A stretch of 64,000 nucleotides of DNA, from positions 1 through 64,000 of the forward strand of contig CAYXIO010000011.1 of NCBI GenBank assembly GCA_964465125.1, written 5' to 3'. Each line of letters starts with the position of its first letter. The first letter of the stretch is position 1. The translations under genes and the position numbers were made by a program. The notes beneath the pieces are model-generated. The model was not told the DNA's origin, made no database searches, and saw nothing but the letters and a program-made list of their open reading frames with translations. The stretch comes from CAYOHG01 sp964465125 (lineage in GTDB: Bacteria > Planctomycetota > Phycisphaerae > UBA1845 > Fen-1342). Below, one piece after another: positions 46,010-55,064 of this stretch.

Positions 46010-46141
46010 CGAGCGGGGGTTTCGCGTCGGGCGCCTACTCGCATTGGACAGTCCTTGCCACGACGCTGAGAATAACCCGCGCGTGCGGTTTCTTGTCGCA
46101 ACGGCACCGAGCGGACCCGTCAGTTGCCCAAATCCGGCCGA

Positions 46142-48253
46142 GTGAACAGCGCTGCCCGGGTCGTCGGCTGGCCGACCCTGCTGGCCGCGCTGGCGGCCAC
46201 GCACTGGTGGCCGGTCGCGTTGCCGGCGGGCCTGCTGCTGCTGGTCTACCTGCCGGGCGGGGGGCTGCCGCGTCTGGCCGGGCTGGAGCGCGAATGGCGC
46301 GGCGGCGGCGCGGTCCTGCTGCGGACCGGGCTGGCCCTGGCGATCATGCCCGTTCTGCTCAACCCGCTCTGGCACGTCACCAACCAATGGCCGGCGCTGC
46401 TCGCGGCGGTCTGGGCGATCGCCGTCGCGCTCGGCTTCGCAGGGCGCGCTGCGGAGCAGCGGCGGCGCAAACGCCTGCCGGCCGAACGCGCGAGTTCAGC
46501 CGAAGGTCCTGACGCATTCGAACACGCGGCGACGCGCTGGATCGCGCTCGCGCTGGCCGCGTTCGTCACGTTCGCCGTCGTCGGACCGTATTGGCCGCGC
46601 GAGAGCGGCGGAGCGCCGACGCCCTCGCTGATCCACGACTTCATCAAGCATCACGCGGTGCTGATGTCGCTGGAGCGCCAGCCGCTGCCGCTGGGGAACG
46701 TCTTCTACGCCGCCGGCGCGAGCGGGCCCGCGTATTACTATCACTTCTTCTATCTTATTCCAGCCACGCTACGCGCGTTCAGCGGCATCAGCATCGAGCT
46801 CGCCTTTGCTCTGGGCGCGATGCTGACGGCCTTGGGTACCGTCGGCTTGTTCTACCTGCTCGTTCGGCGGCTCGCGCGGCGCGACGCAGCGGCGATGCTC
46901 GTCGCCGGCCTGGTCGTCCTCTGCGGCGGACTTGATCTGCTGCCCGTGCTGCTGCGCGGGCAGAGGGTGATCACGCTGGACGCCTGGGCGGACGGCCTGT
47001 GGCGCATTCATCCCTGGCTCACGCAGATGACCTGGTCGCCGCAGAACGTTCACGGCGTGCTCGTGACGCTGGTCGGCGCGTACCTGCTAAGCGTGCGCGG
47101 CTGGTGGCGCGGGTGGCTGGTGTTCGGTCCGCTGCTCGGTGCGGCGCTCATCGGCTCCAGCGTCTGGATTGCGTTCGGCGTGCTGCCGGCGGTTGCGCTG
47201 TGGGTTCTGCTCGAACTGCTGCGGGCCCGGAGCGATCTCGTGTGCCTGCTGCGGCGTGGCTTGGGGGCCGCCGCGACCGGGGCGCTGATTCTGCTGCTGG
47301 CGCTGCCGAGCTTGCGCGGCTACGCGGCGATGTCGCACCGGCTCGGCAAAGGACTGCTGACGGATTGGCCACACTCGTCGAATGCGTGGCTGGGTGGATA
47401 CATTCCGCCCGGTCCGCTGGCGAACGCGCTTGACGCGCCGTGGTTCTGGACGGTCGAGCTCGGGCCGTTGCTGGTCCTGCCGCTGCTGGCGTCGCGACCC
47501 AGCCGGCGGCGCGCCTGGAATGATCCCGGCCAGCGGCTGGTGCTGCTGGCGGGGCTGTTTTCGCTGCTGGCCTGGCTGACGCTACGAAGCGCGTTCACGT
47601 ACAACGACTTCGGGCAGAAGATTTGCATGCTCCCGATGGCCGCCGGCGCGCTGCTGGCCGCGGGGCTGCTGCGCGGTCCGGACGAGCCGAGGCCTGACGG
47701 GCGTGGCGCGCGCGTCGGCCGCGTGCTGCGCGCCGCGGTCGCATCGATCGTCGTCGGTCTGGCGCTGATTCACGGCGTGTTTCAGGGCACGTTGACGAGC
47801 GTGCGTCGGTTTTTGCCGCGCGAGGGGGCGTGGGCCCGGCTGGAGCACGAGGACACGCTGCGGGCGGACGTCGAGCGCGGGGTGAACCGCTTTCTGCGCG
47901 GGGGGCTGCCGGCCGACGCCGTCGTTCAGGGCGACTGGGGCGAGGAGCGGCTGGTCCTGCCGCAGATCACGGAACGTCCGGTCGGGGTGACGATTCTGGA
48001 GCGCGACACGATGGTGTTTCAGCCGGCCAATCTGGCGGCGCAGCAGGCCTGCCTTGCGGAGGTCTCCGATGCGCTGGCGCATTGCGCCGACGCGGCTGCA
48101 ACCGCGGAAGTCTTGCGGCGCTACGGCGTGACGCACGTGCTGGTCGGGGTGGTGGAGCGGGAACGTTGGGGCGCAATCGACCAGTTCGACGATACCCGCG
48201 CGTTCGAGCCGGTGTATCGCGATGAGACCGCGGCCGTCTTCCGACTTCGCTAG
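46142..48253 (+). CDS. Large polytopic membrane protein, GT-C/DUF2298-like
   Basis: About 703 residues with more than ten hydrophobic segments and a soluble C-terminal domain (about 570-703). SLIHDFIKHHAVLMSLERQP and GPAYYYHFFYLIPATLR resemble YYY-type and GT-C membrane proteins that use lipid-linked sugars, but no firm family call can be made. The C-terminal domain is like those in Agl23/PMT relatives. The start is uncertain: GTG at 46142 or TTG at 46124, neither with a good ribosome site. It stands alone, 144 bases before the succinate dehydrogenase operon. Confidence 0.7.
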   Translation: MNSAARVVGWPTLLAALAATHWWPVALPAGLLLLVYLPGGGLPRLAGLEREWRGGGAVLLRTGLALAIMPVLLNPLWHVTNQWPALLAAVWAIAVALGFAGRAAEQRRRKRLPAERASSAEGPDAFEHAATRWIALALAAFVTFAVVGPYWPRESGGAPTPSLIHDFIKHHAVLMSLERQPLPLGNVFYAAGASGPAYYYHFFYLIPATLRAFSGISIELAFALGAMLTALGTVGLFYLLVRRLARRDAAAMLVAGLVVLCGGLDLLPVLLRGQRVITLDAWADGLWRIHPWLTQMTWSPQNVHGVLVTLVGAYLLSVRGWWRGWLVFGPLLGAALIGSSVWIAFGVLPAVALWVLLELLRARSDLVCLLRRGLGAAATGALILLLALPSLRGYAAMSHRLGKGLLTDWPHSSNAWLGGYIPPGPLANALDAPWFWTVELGPLLVLPLLASRPSRRRAWNDPGQRLVLLAGLFSLLAWLTLRSAFTYNDFGQKICMLPMAAGALLAAGLLRGPDEPRPDGRGARVGRVLRAAVASIVVGLALIHGVFQGTLTSVRRFLPREGAWARLEHEDTLRADVERGVNRFLRGGLPADAVVQGDWGEERLVLPQITERPVGVTILERDTMVFQPANLAAQQACLAEVSDALAHCADAAATAEVLRRYGVTHVLVGVVERERWGAIDQFDDTRAFEPVYRDETAAVFRLR

Positions 48254-48397
48254 TCATCCTATCCGATCAAGGATGCGGCGCGAACGGCGGGGGGCGTCCT
48301 TCAAAAACCGTGGGACACTCGCGGCGGCGTCTTTGCAACGCGCGGCGGCGGCGCTATGATTCATCGCTCCGTTGCAGGCTCGAACTCGGAGCATCGA

Positions 48398-49267
48398 ATG
48401 TCGCACGCCTCGATTCCCATCGATCAGTTGAAACGCCGTGGTTGGGGTGAAACGTCGCGCCGCGATGCGTGGTGGGCTCAGCCGCTGGTGGTCTTCCTCG
48501 GGCTGCTCGCGTTTCTCGTGTACGCCAACTATCGCGTGTTCGAAGGGCGTTACTACAGCAGCGCGGAGATTCCCGCCGCCAAGTCGAGCGGCTCGGACTA
48601 CCTCACGCCGTTCTATTCGCCGCTGATGTTCGACGCGCCCGGGCTGCCGAAGTCCGGACACGCCTGGCTGGGGCAGAAGCCCGCCTGGCTGCCGTCGTTC
48701 GTGTCCGCGGCGGCGCTGATCCTGATCTTTCCGGCCGGCTTCCGACTGACGTGCTACTACTACCGCGGCGCGTACTACAAGGCGTTCTGGGCCGACCCGC
48801 CCAACTGCGCCGTCGGCGAGCCGAGAGAGAACTTCTGGGGCGAGAACAGCTTCCCGCTGCTGATTCAGAACATCCACCGCTACACGATGTATTTCGCGGT
48901 GATCTTCATCTTCATTCTGGCCTACGACGCGTGGAAGGGATTCTGGTTCAAAACCAGCCGCGGCGGGCTGCCGCTGGTGGAGGGCCAGGAAGTCTTCGGG
49001 ATGGCGGCCGGCTCGCTGGTGCTGCTGATCAACCCGATTCTGCTCGGGCTCTACACGTTCGGCTGCCACTCGGTGCGGCATCTGGTCGGCGGCGGCCGCG
49101 ATCATCTGGCCGACGCGCCCGCGGCGCTGGCGGCGTATCGGTGCGTCAGTTGCCTGAACCGCAAGCACATGCTGTGGGCCTGGTGCAGCCTGATCTGGGT
49201 CGCGTTCACTGATCTCTACGTTCGGCAACTGGCGAGCGGCGCCTGGACTGACCTGAGGTTCTTCTGA
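48398..49267 (+). CDS. Succinate dehydrogenase/fumarate reductase membrane anchor
   Basis: A 289-residue membrane protein with about five hydrophobic segments and conserved-looking histidines (NIHRYTMYFAV; FGCHSVRHLVGG) that could ligate heme. Placed directly before sdhA and sdhB with TGATG coupling, it is the single membrane subunit of the complex, like the actinobacterial Sdh1 type rather than separate SdhC and SdhD. The ATG at 48398 follows CGGAG. It should pass electrons to a membrane quinone. Confidence 0.82.
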   Translation: MSHASIPIDQLKRRGWGETSRRDAWWAQPLVVFLGLLAFLVYANYRVFEGRYYSSAEIPAAKSSGSDYLTPFYSPLMFDAPGLPKSGHAWLGQKPAWLPSFVSAAALILIFPAGFRLTCYYYRGAYYKAFWADPPNCAVGEPRENFWGENSFPLLIQNIHRYTMYFAVIFIFILAYDAWKGFWFKTSRGGLPLVEGQEVFGMAAGSLVLLINPILLGLYTFGCHSVRHLVGGGRDHLADAPAALAAYRCVSCLNRKHMLWAWCSLIWVAFTDLYVRQLASGAWTDLRFF

Positions 49268-51096
49268 TGCCGGATTTCAAGAAGTACGAGCACGACGTGA
49301 TCGTCATCGGCGCGGGCGGCGCGGGCCTGCGCGCGGCCATCGAGGCTTCGGCCGCCGGCGTGAAGGTCGCGCTGATCTGCAAGTCGCTGCTGGGCAAGGC
49401 GCACACCGTCATGGCCGAGGGCGGCGTCGCCGCCGCGCTGGCCAACGTCGATGAGCGCGACAGTTGGCGCGTGCACTTCGCCGACACGATGCGCGGCGGG
49501 CAGTATCTGAACAACTGGCGCATGGCGGAGCTTCACGCGCGCGAGGCACCGGACCGCGTCCGCGAGCTGGAAGCCTGGGGCGCCGTCTTCGACCGCACCC
49601 AGGACGGCCGCATTTTGCAGCGCAACTTCGGCGGACACAAATTCCCGCGCCTGGCGCACGTCGGCGACCGGACGGGACTGGAGATGATCCGCACGCTCCA
49701 GGATCACGGCGTGCACCGCGGCATCGACATCTTCATGGAATTCACCGTGGTCGGCCTGCTCAAGGACGGGCCGCGCGTCAGCGGCGCGGTGGCCTACGAC
49801 CGCGAGCTGGGCTGCTTCCACGTCTTCCACGCCAGCGCGATCGTGCTGGCGACCGGCGGCATCGGCCGGGCCTTCAAGATCACCAGCAACAGTTGGGAAT
49901 ACACCGGCGACGGGCATGCGCTGGCTTACCAGGCCGGGGCCGACCTGGTCGACATGGAGTTCGTCCAGTTCCACCCGACCGGGATGGTCTGGCCGCCCAG
50001 CGTGCGCGGCATTCTCGTCACCGAGGGCGTGCGCGGCGAAGGCGGGCGGCTGCTCAACAACAAGGGCGAGCGCTTCATGTTCAACGACATCCCCGACCTG
50101 TACAAGAACCAGGTCGCCAAGGATGCCGAGGAGGGCTGGCGCTACGTCGTCGGCGACCGCAACGCGAATCGTCCGCCCGAGCTGCTGACGCGCGACCACG
50201 TCGCCCGCTGCATCAACCGCGAGGTCAAGGCCGGCCGCGGCAGCCCGCACGGCGGCGTGTTTCTTGACATCGCGTGGATCAAGGGCCAGCGCGACGCGAA
50301 CGGCAAGGTCATCGACGCCGCCTACATCGAGCGCAAGCTGCCGAGCATGCACCACCAGTTCAAGCAGCTCGCCGGCGTCGATATCACCGCGGAGCCCATG
50401 GAGGTCGGACCGACCACGCACTACGCCATGGGCGGCGTGCGCGTCGACGGCGACACGCAGATGTCGACCGTGCCCGGGCTTTTCGCGGCCGGCGAGGTGG
50501 CCGGCGGACTGCACGGGGCCAACCGCCTCGGCGGAAACTCGCTCTCCGACCTGATCGTCTTCGGGCAGCGGGCCGGCGAGTACGCGGCCAAGTTCGCCCG
50601 CGAGCACGGCGGAACGCGCGTGCACGAGAAGGACGTGCAGGACTGCATGCGGACCGCGCTCGAGCCGTTCGACCGGCCGGCGCCGGCCGAGGGGCCGTTC
50701 CAGGTGCAGTTTGACCTCCAGGAGTGCATGCAGAGCCTCGTGGGCATCGTCCGCATGGAATCCGAGATGATGCAGGCCGTCGACAAGATCGCCCAGTTCA
50801 GGGCCCGCGCCGCCAAGGTGCGCGTCGAGGGCAACCGCCAGTACAACGGCGGCTGGCACGCCGCGGTCGACCTGCCCAACATGCTGGTCGTGTCGGAGGC
50901 GGTCGCGCGTTCGGCGATCGACCGCAAGGAGAGCCGTGGAGCGCAGTTCCGCGAGGACTTCCCGACCAAGGACGCCGAGAGCGGCAAATACAACACGGTC
51001 GTGCGCAAGGGGCCGGACGGCGCGATGCAGCTTCAACGCGTGCCGGTTCCACCCATGCGCGACGAGCTCAAGCAGATCATTGACGAGATGAAGTGA
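49267..51096 (+). CDS. sdhA: Succinate dehydrogenase/fumarate reductase flavoprotein subunit
   Basis: A 609-residue FAD-containing subunit that oxidises succinate to fumarate in the TCA cycle (or the reverse). The FAD-binding motif is VIVIGAGGAGLRAAIEASA, the histidine region HTVMAEGGVAAAL holds the covalent-FAD area, and HPTGMVWPPSVRGILVTEGV and GLHGANRLGGNSLSDLIVFG are active-site and dinucleotide motifs. Length is normal. It overlaps the anchor gene by one base and is followed by sdhB after 20 bases. Confidence 0.96.
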   Translation: MPDFKKYEHDVIVIGAGGAGLRAAIEASAAGVKVALICKSLLGKAHTVMAEGGVAAALANVDERDSWRVHFADTMRGGQYLNNWRMAELHAREAPDRVRELEAWGAVFDRTQDGRILQRNFGGHKFPRLAHVGDRTGLEMIRTLQDHGVHRGIDIFMEFTVVGLLKDGPRVSGAVAYDRELGCFHVFHASAIVLATGGIGRAFKITSNSWEYTGDGHALAYQAGADLVDMEFVQFHPTGMVWPPSVRGILVTEGVRGEGGRLLNNKGERFMFNDIPDLYKNQVAKDAEEGWRYVVGDRNANRPPELLTRDHVARCINREVKAGRGSPHGGVFLDIAWIKGQRDANGKVIDAAYIERKLPSMHHQFKQLAGVDITAEPMEVGPTTHYAMGGVRVDGDTQMSTVPGLFAAGEVAGGLHGANRLGGNSLSDLIVFGQRAGEYAAKFAREHGGTRVHEKDVQDCMRTALEPFDRPAPAEGPFQVQFDLQECMQSLVGIVRMESEMMQAVDKIAQFRARAAKVRVEGNRQYNGGWHAAVDLPNMLVVSEAVARSAIDRKESRGAQFREDFPTKDAESGKYNTVVRKGPDGAMQLQRVPVPPMRDELKQIIDEMK

Positions 51097-51116
51097 TCTT
51101 CGGAGGAGATCAGGCG

Positions 51117-51866
51117 ATGCCGACGGCAACCCTGCGAATCTGGCGCGGCGACAAGGACGGCGGCCGGTTCGTCGAGTACCGCAGCGAATACGAGCACGGC
51201 ATGGTCGTGCTGGACCTGGTGCACAAAGTGCAGGCCGAGCAGGCCAACGACCTGTCGGTGCGCTGGAACTGCAAGGCCGGCAAGTGCGGCTCGTGCTCCG
51301 CCGAGGTGAACGGCATGCCGCGGCTGATGTGCATGACGCGGATGGACGTGCTGCCGGTGGATCAGCCGATCACCATCGAGCCGATGCAGGCGTTCCCGGT
51401 CCTTCGCGACCTGGTCACCGATGTGCGGTGGAATTTTGCCGTCAAGACGAAGATCAAGCCCTTCAAGCCGCGCAAGCCGGACGCCCCCGACGGCACCTGG
51501 CGCATGCAGCAGACGGATGTCGAGCGCGTTCAGGAATTCCGCAAGTGCATCGAGTGCTTCCTGTGCCAGAACGTCTGCCACGTGCTGCGCGATCACCACA
51601 AGCACCACGAGTTCATCGGCCCGCGCTTCTTCGTCTACTCCGCGGCGCTGGAGATGCACCCGCTCGACACGGCGGACCGGCTGAGCGACCTCAAGAAGCG
51701 CGACGGCATCGGCTACTGCAACATCACCAAGTGCTGCACGAAGGTCTGCCCGGAGCACATCACGATCACCGACAACGCGATCATTCCGCTCAAGGAGCGC
51801 GTCGTGGACGAGTTCTATGATCCGCTCACGAAGCTGTTCCGCATCTTCAAGCCGAAGGCGGAGTAG
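51117..51866 (+). CDS. sdhB: Succinate dehydrogenase/fumarate reductase iron-sulfur subunit
   Basis: A 249-residue subunit that passes electrons from the flavoprotein to the membrane anchor. The 2Fe-2S motif is CKAGKCGSCSAEVNG...C (about 54-74). The 4Fe-4S and 3Fe-4S parts use CIECFLCQNVC and the later cysteines of NITKCCTKVCPEH. The ATG at 51117 has GGAGGAG upstream (51102-51108). Length and order match the Sdh1-type operon. No further subunit follows. Confidence 0.95.
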   Translation: MPTATLRIWRGDKDGGRFVEYRSEYEHGMVVLDLVHKVQAEQANDLSVRWNCKAGKCGSCSAEVNGMPRLMCMTRMDVLPVDQPITIEPMQAFPVLRDLVTDVRWNFAVKTKIKPFKPRKPDAPDGTWRMQQTDVERVQEFRKCIECFLCQNVCHVLRDHHKHHEFIGPRFFVYSAALEMHPLDTADRLSDLKKRDGIGYCNITKCCTKVCPEHITITDNAIIPLKERVVDEFYDPLTKLFRIFKPKAE

Positions 51867-51901
51867 GGCGAACCGCGGTTCTGAACGCGCGTGCCATGAG
51901 T

Positions 51902-51958
51902 CCGCAGCGCCGGCCCGCGGTAGGCGACCCGCTTGAACAGCCGCAGCGCCGGCCCGCG
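51902..51958 (+). repeat. Perfect 18-bp direct repeat
   Basis: CCGCAGCGCCGGCCCGCG occurs at 51902-51919 and again at 51941-51958, 39 bases apart, in non-coding DNA just after sdhB. No function assigned. Confidence 0.7.
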
Positions 51959-52276
51959 CCGGTCGACGGCCATCCCGCGACCCCTTCCTGCGAGGGGACG
52001 GGGATAGGATCGCTTCAAGCACGTTGCGGGCGCGGTCTACTTTCGCGCTCAGAGCGAGACCCACGTGGCCGTCGGCGCCAGCGGCGCCGCTCGGCGCGGA
52101 CGTGGAGTTGCAGAAGGCGTCTGGCGCTGACCAGGAAGCGCTGCGCAAATAGTTGGGCAGGGTGGGCCTTATCTACCTCCGAACGACGTCGTGCATGCCC
52201 ACAATGGGTGGTAACGGCCGAACCTACGTACTCCCGTCTCCAGTTCGCGTTTTTGTCCGGAGCATAATCCAGGACC

Positions 52277-52308
52277 CCTCTCCCAACCTCACCCCAAAAG
52301 GGGAGAGG
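52277..52308. repeat. REP-like hairpin before the recR 3' end
   Basis: CCTCTCCC (52277-52284) pairs with GGGAGAGG (52301-52308); an alternative stem CCCC-aaaa-GGGG lies within it. This CCTCTCCCC/GGGGAGAGG style is common in bacterial interspersed palindromes. It may terminate the recR operon (minus strand), but has no clear T-run. Confidence 0.5.
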
Positions 52309-52324
52309 CGTTTGGGGGTAGATC

Positions 52325-52927
52325 CTAAACGTCCTGCCGGCCGCGGAGCGCTTCTTCCAGCATCGAGCGGTTCGCGTACTCGATGTGCGAGCCGGGGGCC
52401 AGGCCGCGGGCCAGCCGCGTCACGCGCACCGGGCTGCCGCGCAGCATGTCGATGATGTGCAGGGCGGTGGCGTCTCCCTCGACGGTCGGGTTGGTCGCCA
52501 GCACAACCTCGCGCACGTCCGCGCGGCAGCGCTCCGCGAGCGCCGCGAGGGTCAGGTCGCTCGGCTCAACTCCGTCCAGCGGCGCAATACGCCCCATCAG
52601 CACGTGGTAAACGCCGCTGATCAGCCCGGTGGCCTCCAGGCTGAGTAGGTCCTTGGGCTGCTCGACGACCACGATCTGGCCGGCGTCGCGGCGCGGGTCG
52701 GCGCAGATGTGACACAGCTCGCCTTCGGCCAGGTTGAAGCAGCGCGTGCAGGGCCGCACTTTCTCCTTGATGTCGCGGACCGCCGAAGCGAGCGCGAGCG
52801 CCTCCGGCGACGACACCTTCAGCAGGTGGAACGCGATGCGCTCGGCGGAGCGCGCCCCGACGCCGGGCAGGCGCTTGAGCTCGTCGATCAGGCGCTGGAG
52901 GGGGCCTTGACCGGGGCTGTCGTTCAC
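52325..52927 (-). CDS. recR: Recombination protein RecR
   Basis: A 200-residue DNA repair protein that, with RecF and RecO, loads RecA on single-stranded DNA. HhH motif LPGVGARSAERIAFHLL, C4 zinc finger CTRCFNLAEGELCHIC, Toprim domain VVVEQPKDLLSLEATGL with the family glycine-rich region. GTG start at 52927. Third gene of dnaX-ybaB-recR, an order conserved in many bacteria. Confidence 0.96.
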   Translation of the reverse strand: MNDSPGQGPLQRLIDELKRLPGVGARSAERIAFHLLKVSSPEALALASAVRDIKEKVRPCTRCFNLAEGELCHICADPRRDAGQIVVVEQPKDLLSLEATGLISGVYHVLMGRIAPLDGVEPSDLTLAALAERCRADVREVVLATNPTVEGDATALHIIDMLRGSPVRVTRLARGLAPGSHIEYANRSMLEEALRGRQDV

Positions 52928-52958
52928 GCGCGACTCCGCATGCGGCTTGGGACTCGAT

Positions 52959-53303
52959 CTAGATTCGACCCCTTAGCAGGTTGGCGAAGGTCGGCAGGTT
53001 GATGCCCTCCATCACCTTGTCGATCTGGCGATTCACGTCGTCCTTGGCGGTCTGGTTGGCCTTGGTGATGCTTTCGAGAATCAGCCGCTCCAGCTCCAGT
53101 GTCGGGCACGAGCCGGGCAGGTCCGGATCGATGGAAACGGACAGCACCCGCGAGCGACCGTTGACCGTTGTGCGGACGCGCCCGTCGGCGGAGTCGCCGG
53201 TGTATTGCGCGACTTCGGCCTCGTCCTGAAGCTTAGAGAGCGCTTCGCGGATGGCCGGGCCGTGCTGAAACATCGCAATCAACGCCGAAATATTCTCAAA
53301 CAT
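52959..53303 (-). CDS. ybaB: YbaB/EbfC family nucleoid-associated protein
   Basis: A 114-residue YbaB-type DNA-binding protein, a dimeric nucleoid protein. Visible: an N-terminal helical part, then a beta region GRVRTTVNGRSRVLSVSID, then C-terminal helices. Start ATG at 53303, three bases from the dnaX stop; recR begins 31 bases downstream. Its position between dnaX and recR supports the call. Confidence 0.9.
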   Translation of the reverse strand: MFENISALIAMFQHGPAIREALSKLQDEAEVAQYTGDSADGRVRTTVNGRSRVLSVSIDPDLPGSCPTLELERLILESITKANQTAKDDVNRQIDKVMEGINLPTFANLLRGRI

Positions 53304-53306
53304 CCG

Positions 53307-54938
53307 TCAGTCGTCCTGTTCCTCGGCGCGCGGCCCGGCCGGCGCTCCCGCTTGGATATTCACAATAAGACCCGAGAACAATTCTAACGCCTGCTGGACC
53401 ATTCCGTCGCGCAGCACGCGGGCGCGCAGCTCCGCCGTCACAACCCCAGGGCGGGCGCTGGAGAGTTGCGGCGGCGAGACGGCGTCGGAGGAGGCGAGAT
53501 CGGCTTCATCGGCGTCGACCGCGCTCGCGTCCCAGTCGCTTGGGTTGTGCGCGGCCTCGTCCGCCGGTGCCGTGCGGATCTGGGGGGCGCCGGAAAGCGC
53601 GGGCGCAGCGGGCGCGGGCGCGGGTGCCGGGGCTTCCAGGAATGAGCGCGGCGCGGCGATCGCCTCCGATGGGGTCGTCCGAATGTCGGGAGCGAGCGCC
53701 GCGACGGGCGTTGCAGTGTCCGGCCGACTTGGCGCGGCCGGCGGCTCAGTTACCGCGGGCTTTTTTTTTTCCACGAGCGCGGCGCCGCGCTGAGTCTCGT
53801 CACCGGCGGGCAGCCGCGCCACGAGCTGCTCGATCGAGCCCCAGGAGGTCAGCCGCGCGAGCCGTACGAGCACGGCGTCCACCAGCGCTCGTCCGCTGGC
53901 GCTGAAGCGGACGTTGCGGCGGAGCTCCTCAAGCGCCCCAATCATCTGCACGGAGTGCGACAGCTCGAAGCGGCCGGCCAGCGCGAGCATCGACTCGCGC
54001 GAGGCCGCCGGCACGTCCACGAAATTCGCCTGCGGCCCGCACGCCCGCAGCACCAGCAGCGTGCGCGCGCACTCGATCATGTCCTGGCAGAAGACGTCGA
54101 GGCCGCGACCGGCCGAGAGAATCGCCTCCGCCGCGGCAAGCACGCCGGACGCGTCAGATTCCGCCGCGCGCGTCAAGAGCGCGACCACCTGCTCGTCCTG
54201 CGCGGGGGGCAGAATCTCGTCGAGGACCGCAGCGGTCAGACGCGTCGCGGAAACGGAGAGCAGTTGATCGAGGATGCTCAGGGCGTCGCGCATCGATCCG
54301 TTGGCGAGCCGCGCGACGCGCTGGAGCACCGCGGGTTCGGCCTCGGCGCCCTCGGATCGGCAGATCGAGTCGAGGCGCTGCGCGACCTCCTGCGGACCGA
54401 TGTTCCGGAAGGTGAAGCGCTGGCAGCGGCTTTGAATGGTGGCCGGGACCTTTTGAATCTCGGTGGTCGCGAGGATGAACTTGACGTGTCCGGGCGGCTC
54501 CTCAAGCGTCTTGAGCAACGCGTTGAATGCCCCGGTCGAGAGCATGTGCACTTCGTCGATGATGTAGACCTTGAAGCGGCTGCGGGCCGGGCGATAGGCG
54601 GCGTTGCTGCGCAGCTCGCGGATGTTGTCCACGCCGGTGTTGCTGGCGGCGTCGATTTCGACGACGTCGATGTCCTGGCCCTCGGCGATCGCGATGCAGG
54701 CATCGCACTGGCAGCAGGGGGTTGGTGTGGGGCCGTCGGCCTTCAGGCAGTTCAGCGCCTTGGCGAGAATTCTCGCCATGCTGGTCTTTCCGACGCCGCG
54801 CGTTCCAGTGAAGAGATAGCCGTGGTGAATGCGCCCGGCCTTGATTGCGTTGACCAGGGTGGTTGCGATGGGGGCCTGTCCGATCACCTCGGAGAAGGAC
54901 TGGCTGCGGTATTTGCGAGCAAGGACTGTGTAGGCCAC
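53307..54938 (-). CDS. dnaX: DNA polymerase III tau/gamma subunit, with probable slippage site
   Basis: The full-length tau form is 543 residues, the clamp-loader ATPase of the replication machinery. Motifs: Walker A GTRGVGKTS, zinc-binding CCQCDAC, Walker B with DEVHML, sensor QSRCQRF. Start is the GTG at 54938 (VAYTVLARKYRSQSF), standard for the family. Domain III ends near 370; the rest is low complexity (Pro/Ala-rich) and a tau-like C-terminus. At codons 390-393 a run of ten A encodes E-K-K-K and gives probable early termination after slippage (see the regulatory entry). It is followed by ybaB after 3 bases. Confidence 0.95.
   Translation of the reverse strand: MAYTVLARKYRSQSFSEVIGQAPIATTLVNAIKAGRIHHGYLFTGTRGVGKTSMARILAKALNCLKADGPTPTPCCQCDACIAIAEGQDIDVVEIDAASNTGVDNIRELRSNAAYRPARSRFKVYIIDEVHMLSTGAFNALLKTLEEPPGHVKFILATTEIQKVPATIQSRCQRFTFRNIGPQEVAQRLDSICRSEGAEAEPAVLQRVARLANGSMRDALSILDQLLSVSATRLTAAVLDEILPPAQDEQVVALLTRAAESDASGVLAAAEAILSAGRGLDVFCQDMIECARTLLVLRACGPQANFVDVPAASRESMLALAGRFELSHSVQMIGALEELRRNVRFSASGRALVDAVLVRLARLTSWGSIEQLVARLPAGDETQRGAALVEKKKPAVTEPPAAPSRPDTATPVAALAPDIRTTPSEAIAAPRSFLEAPAPAPAPAAPALSGAPQIRTAPADEAAHNPSDWDASAVDADEADLASSDAVSPPQLSSARPGVVTAELRARVLRDGMVQQALELFSGLIVNIQAGAPAGPRAEEQDD
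53720..53771 (-). promoter_or_regulatory. dnaX: A10 slippage site with downstream stem-loop in dnaX
   Basis: On the coding strand ten A (53770-53761) follow GTGG. If one A is gained, the frame reads K-K-K-A-R-G-N then TGA (about 397 residues). If one is lost, it reads K-K-S-P-R then TAA (about 395 residues). A perfect 7-bp hairpin, CCGGCCG...CGGCCGG (53741-53735 with 53726-53720), starts 19 bases after the run. This fits programmed slippage giving gamma, known in Thermus thermophilus (A9) and E. coli. It is not proven here. Confidence 0.7.
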
Positions 54939-55064
54939 GCGCGAACCTCGTGAGTCTGGCAGCCGGCCCCGGCGATGAACGCTGAACCCGTGCGGCGTCT
55001 TTAGACCTTCTCGCGGACCCGGTTCCGCCGCATCCCAACGCCATTCGACGGGCGGAAGGCAAGT

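Larger units (their letters stand above)
51867..52324. other. Non-coding stretch between sdhB and recR
   Basis: No gene supported in 458 bases. It contains an 18-base direct repeat (51902-51919 and 51941-51958) and a REP-like hairpin (52277-52308), both listed separately. Otherwise only GC-rich unstructured sequence. Confidence 0.6.

Noticed and set aside
49216..51129. A 637-codon minus-strand frame
   Set aside because: Exactly antisense to sdhA, whose motifs are complete. Composition is typical of GC shadow frames.
53761..53770. Sequencing error in the dnaX homopolymer
   Set aside because: At A10 the frame reads through to a full tau-like C-terminus, so the assembled length is consistent with the gene. 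Shifted frames stop at once, which fits slippage better than an error.
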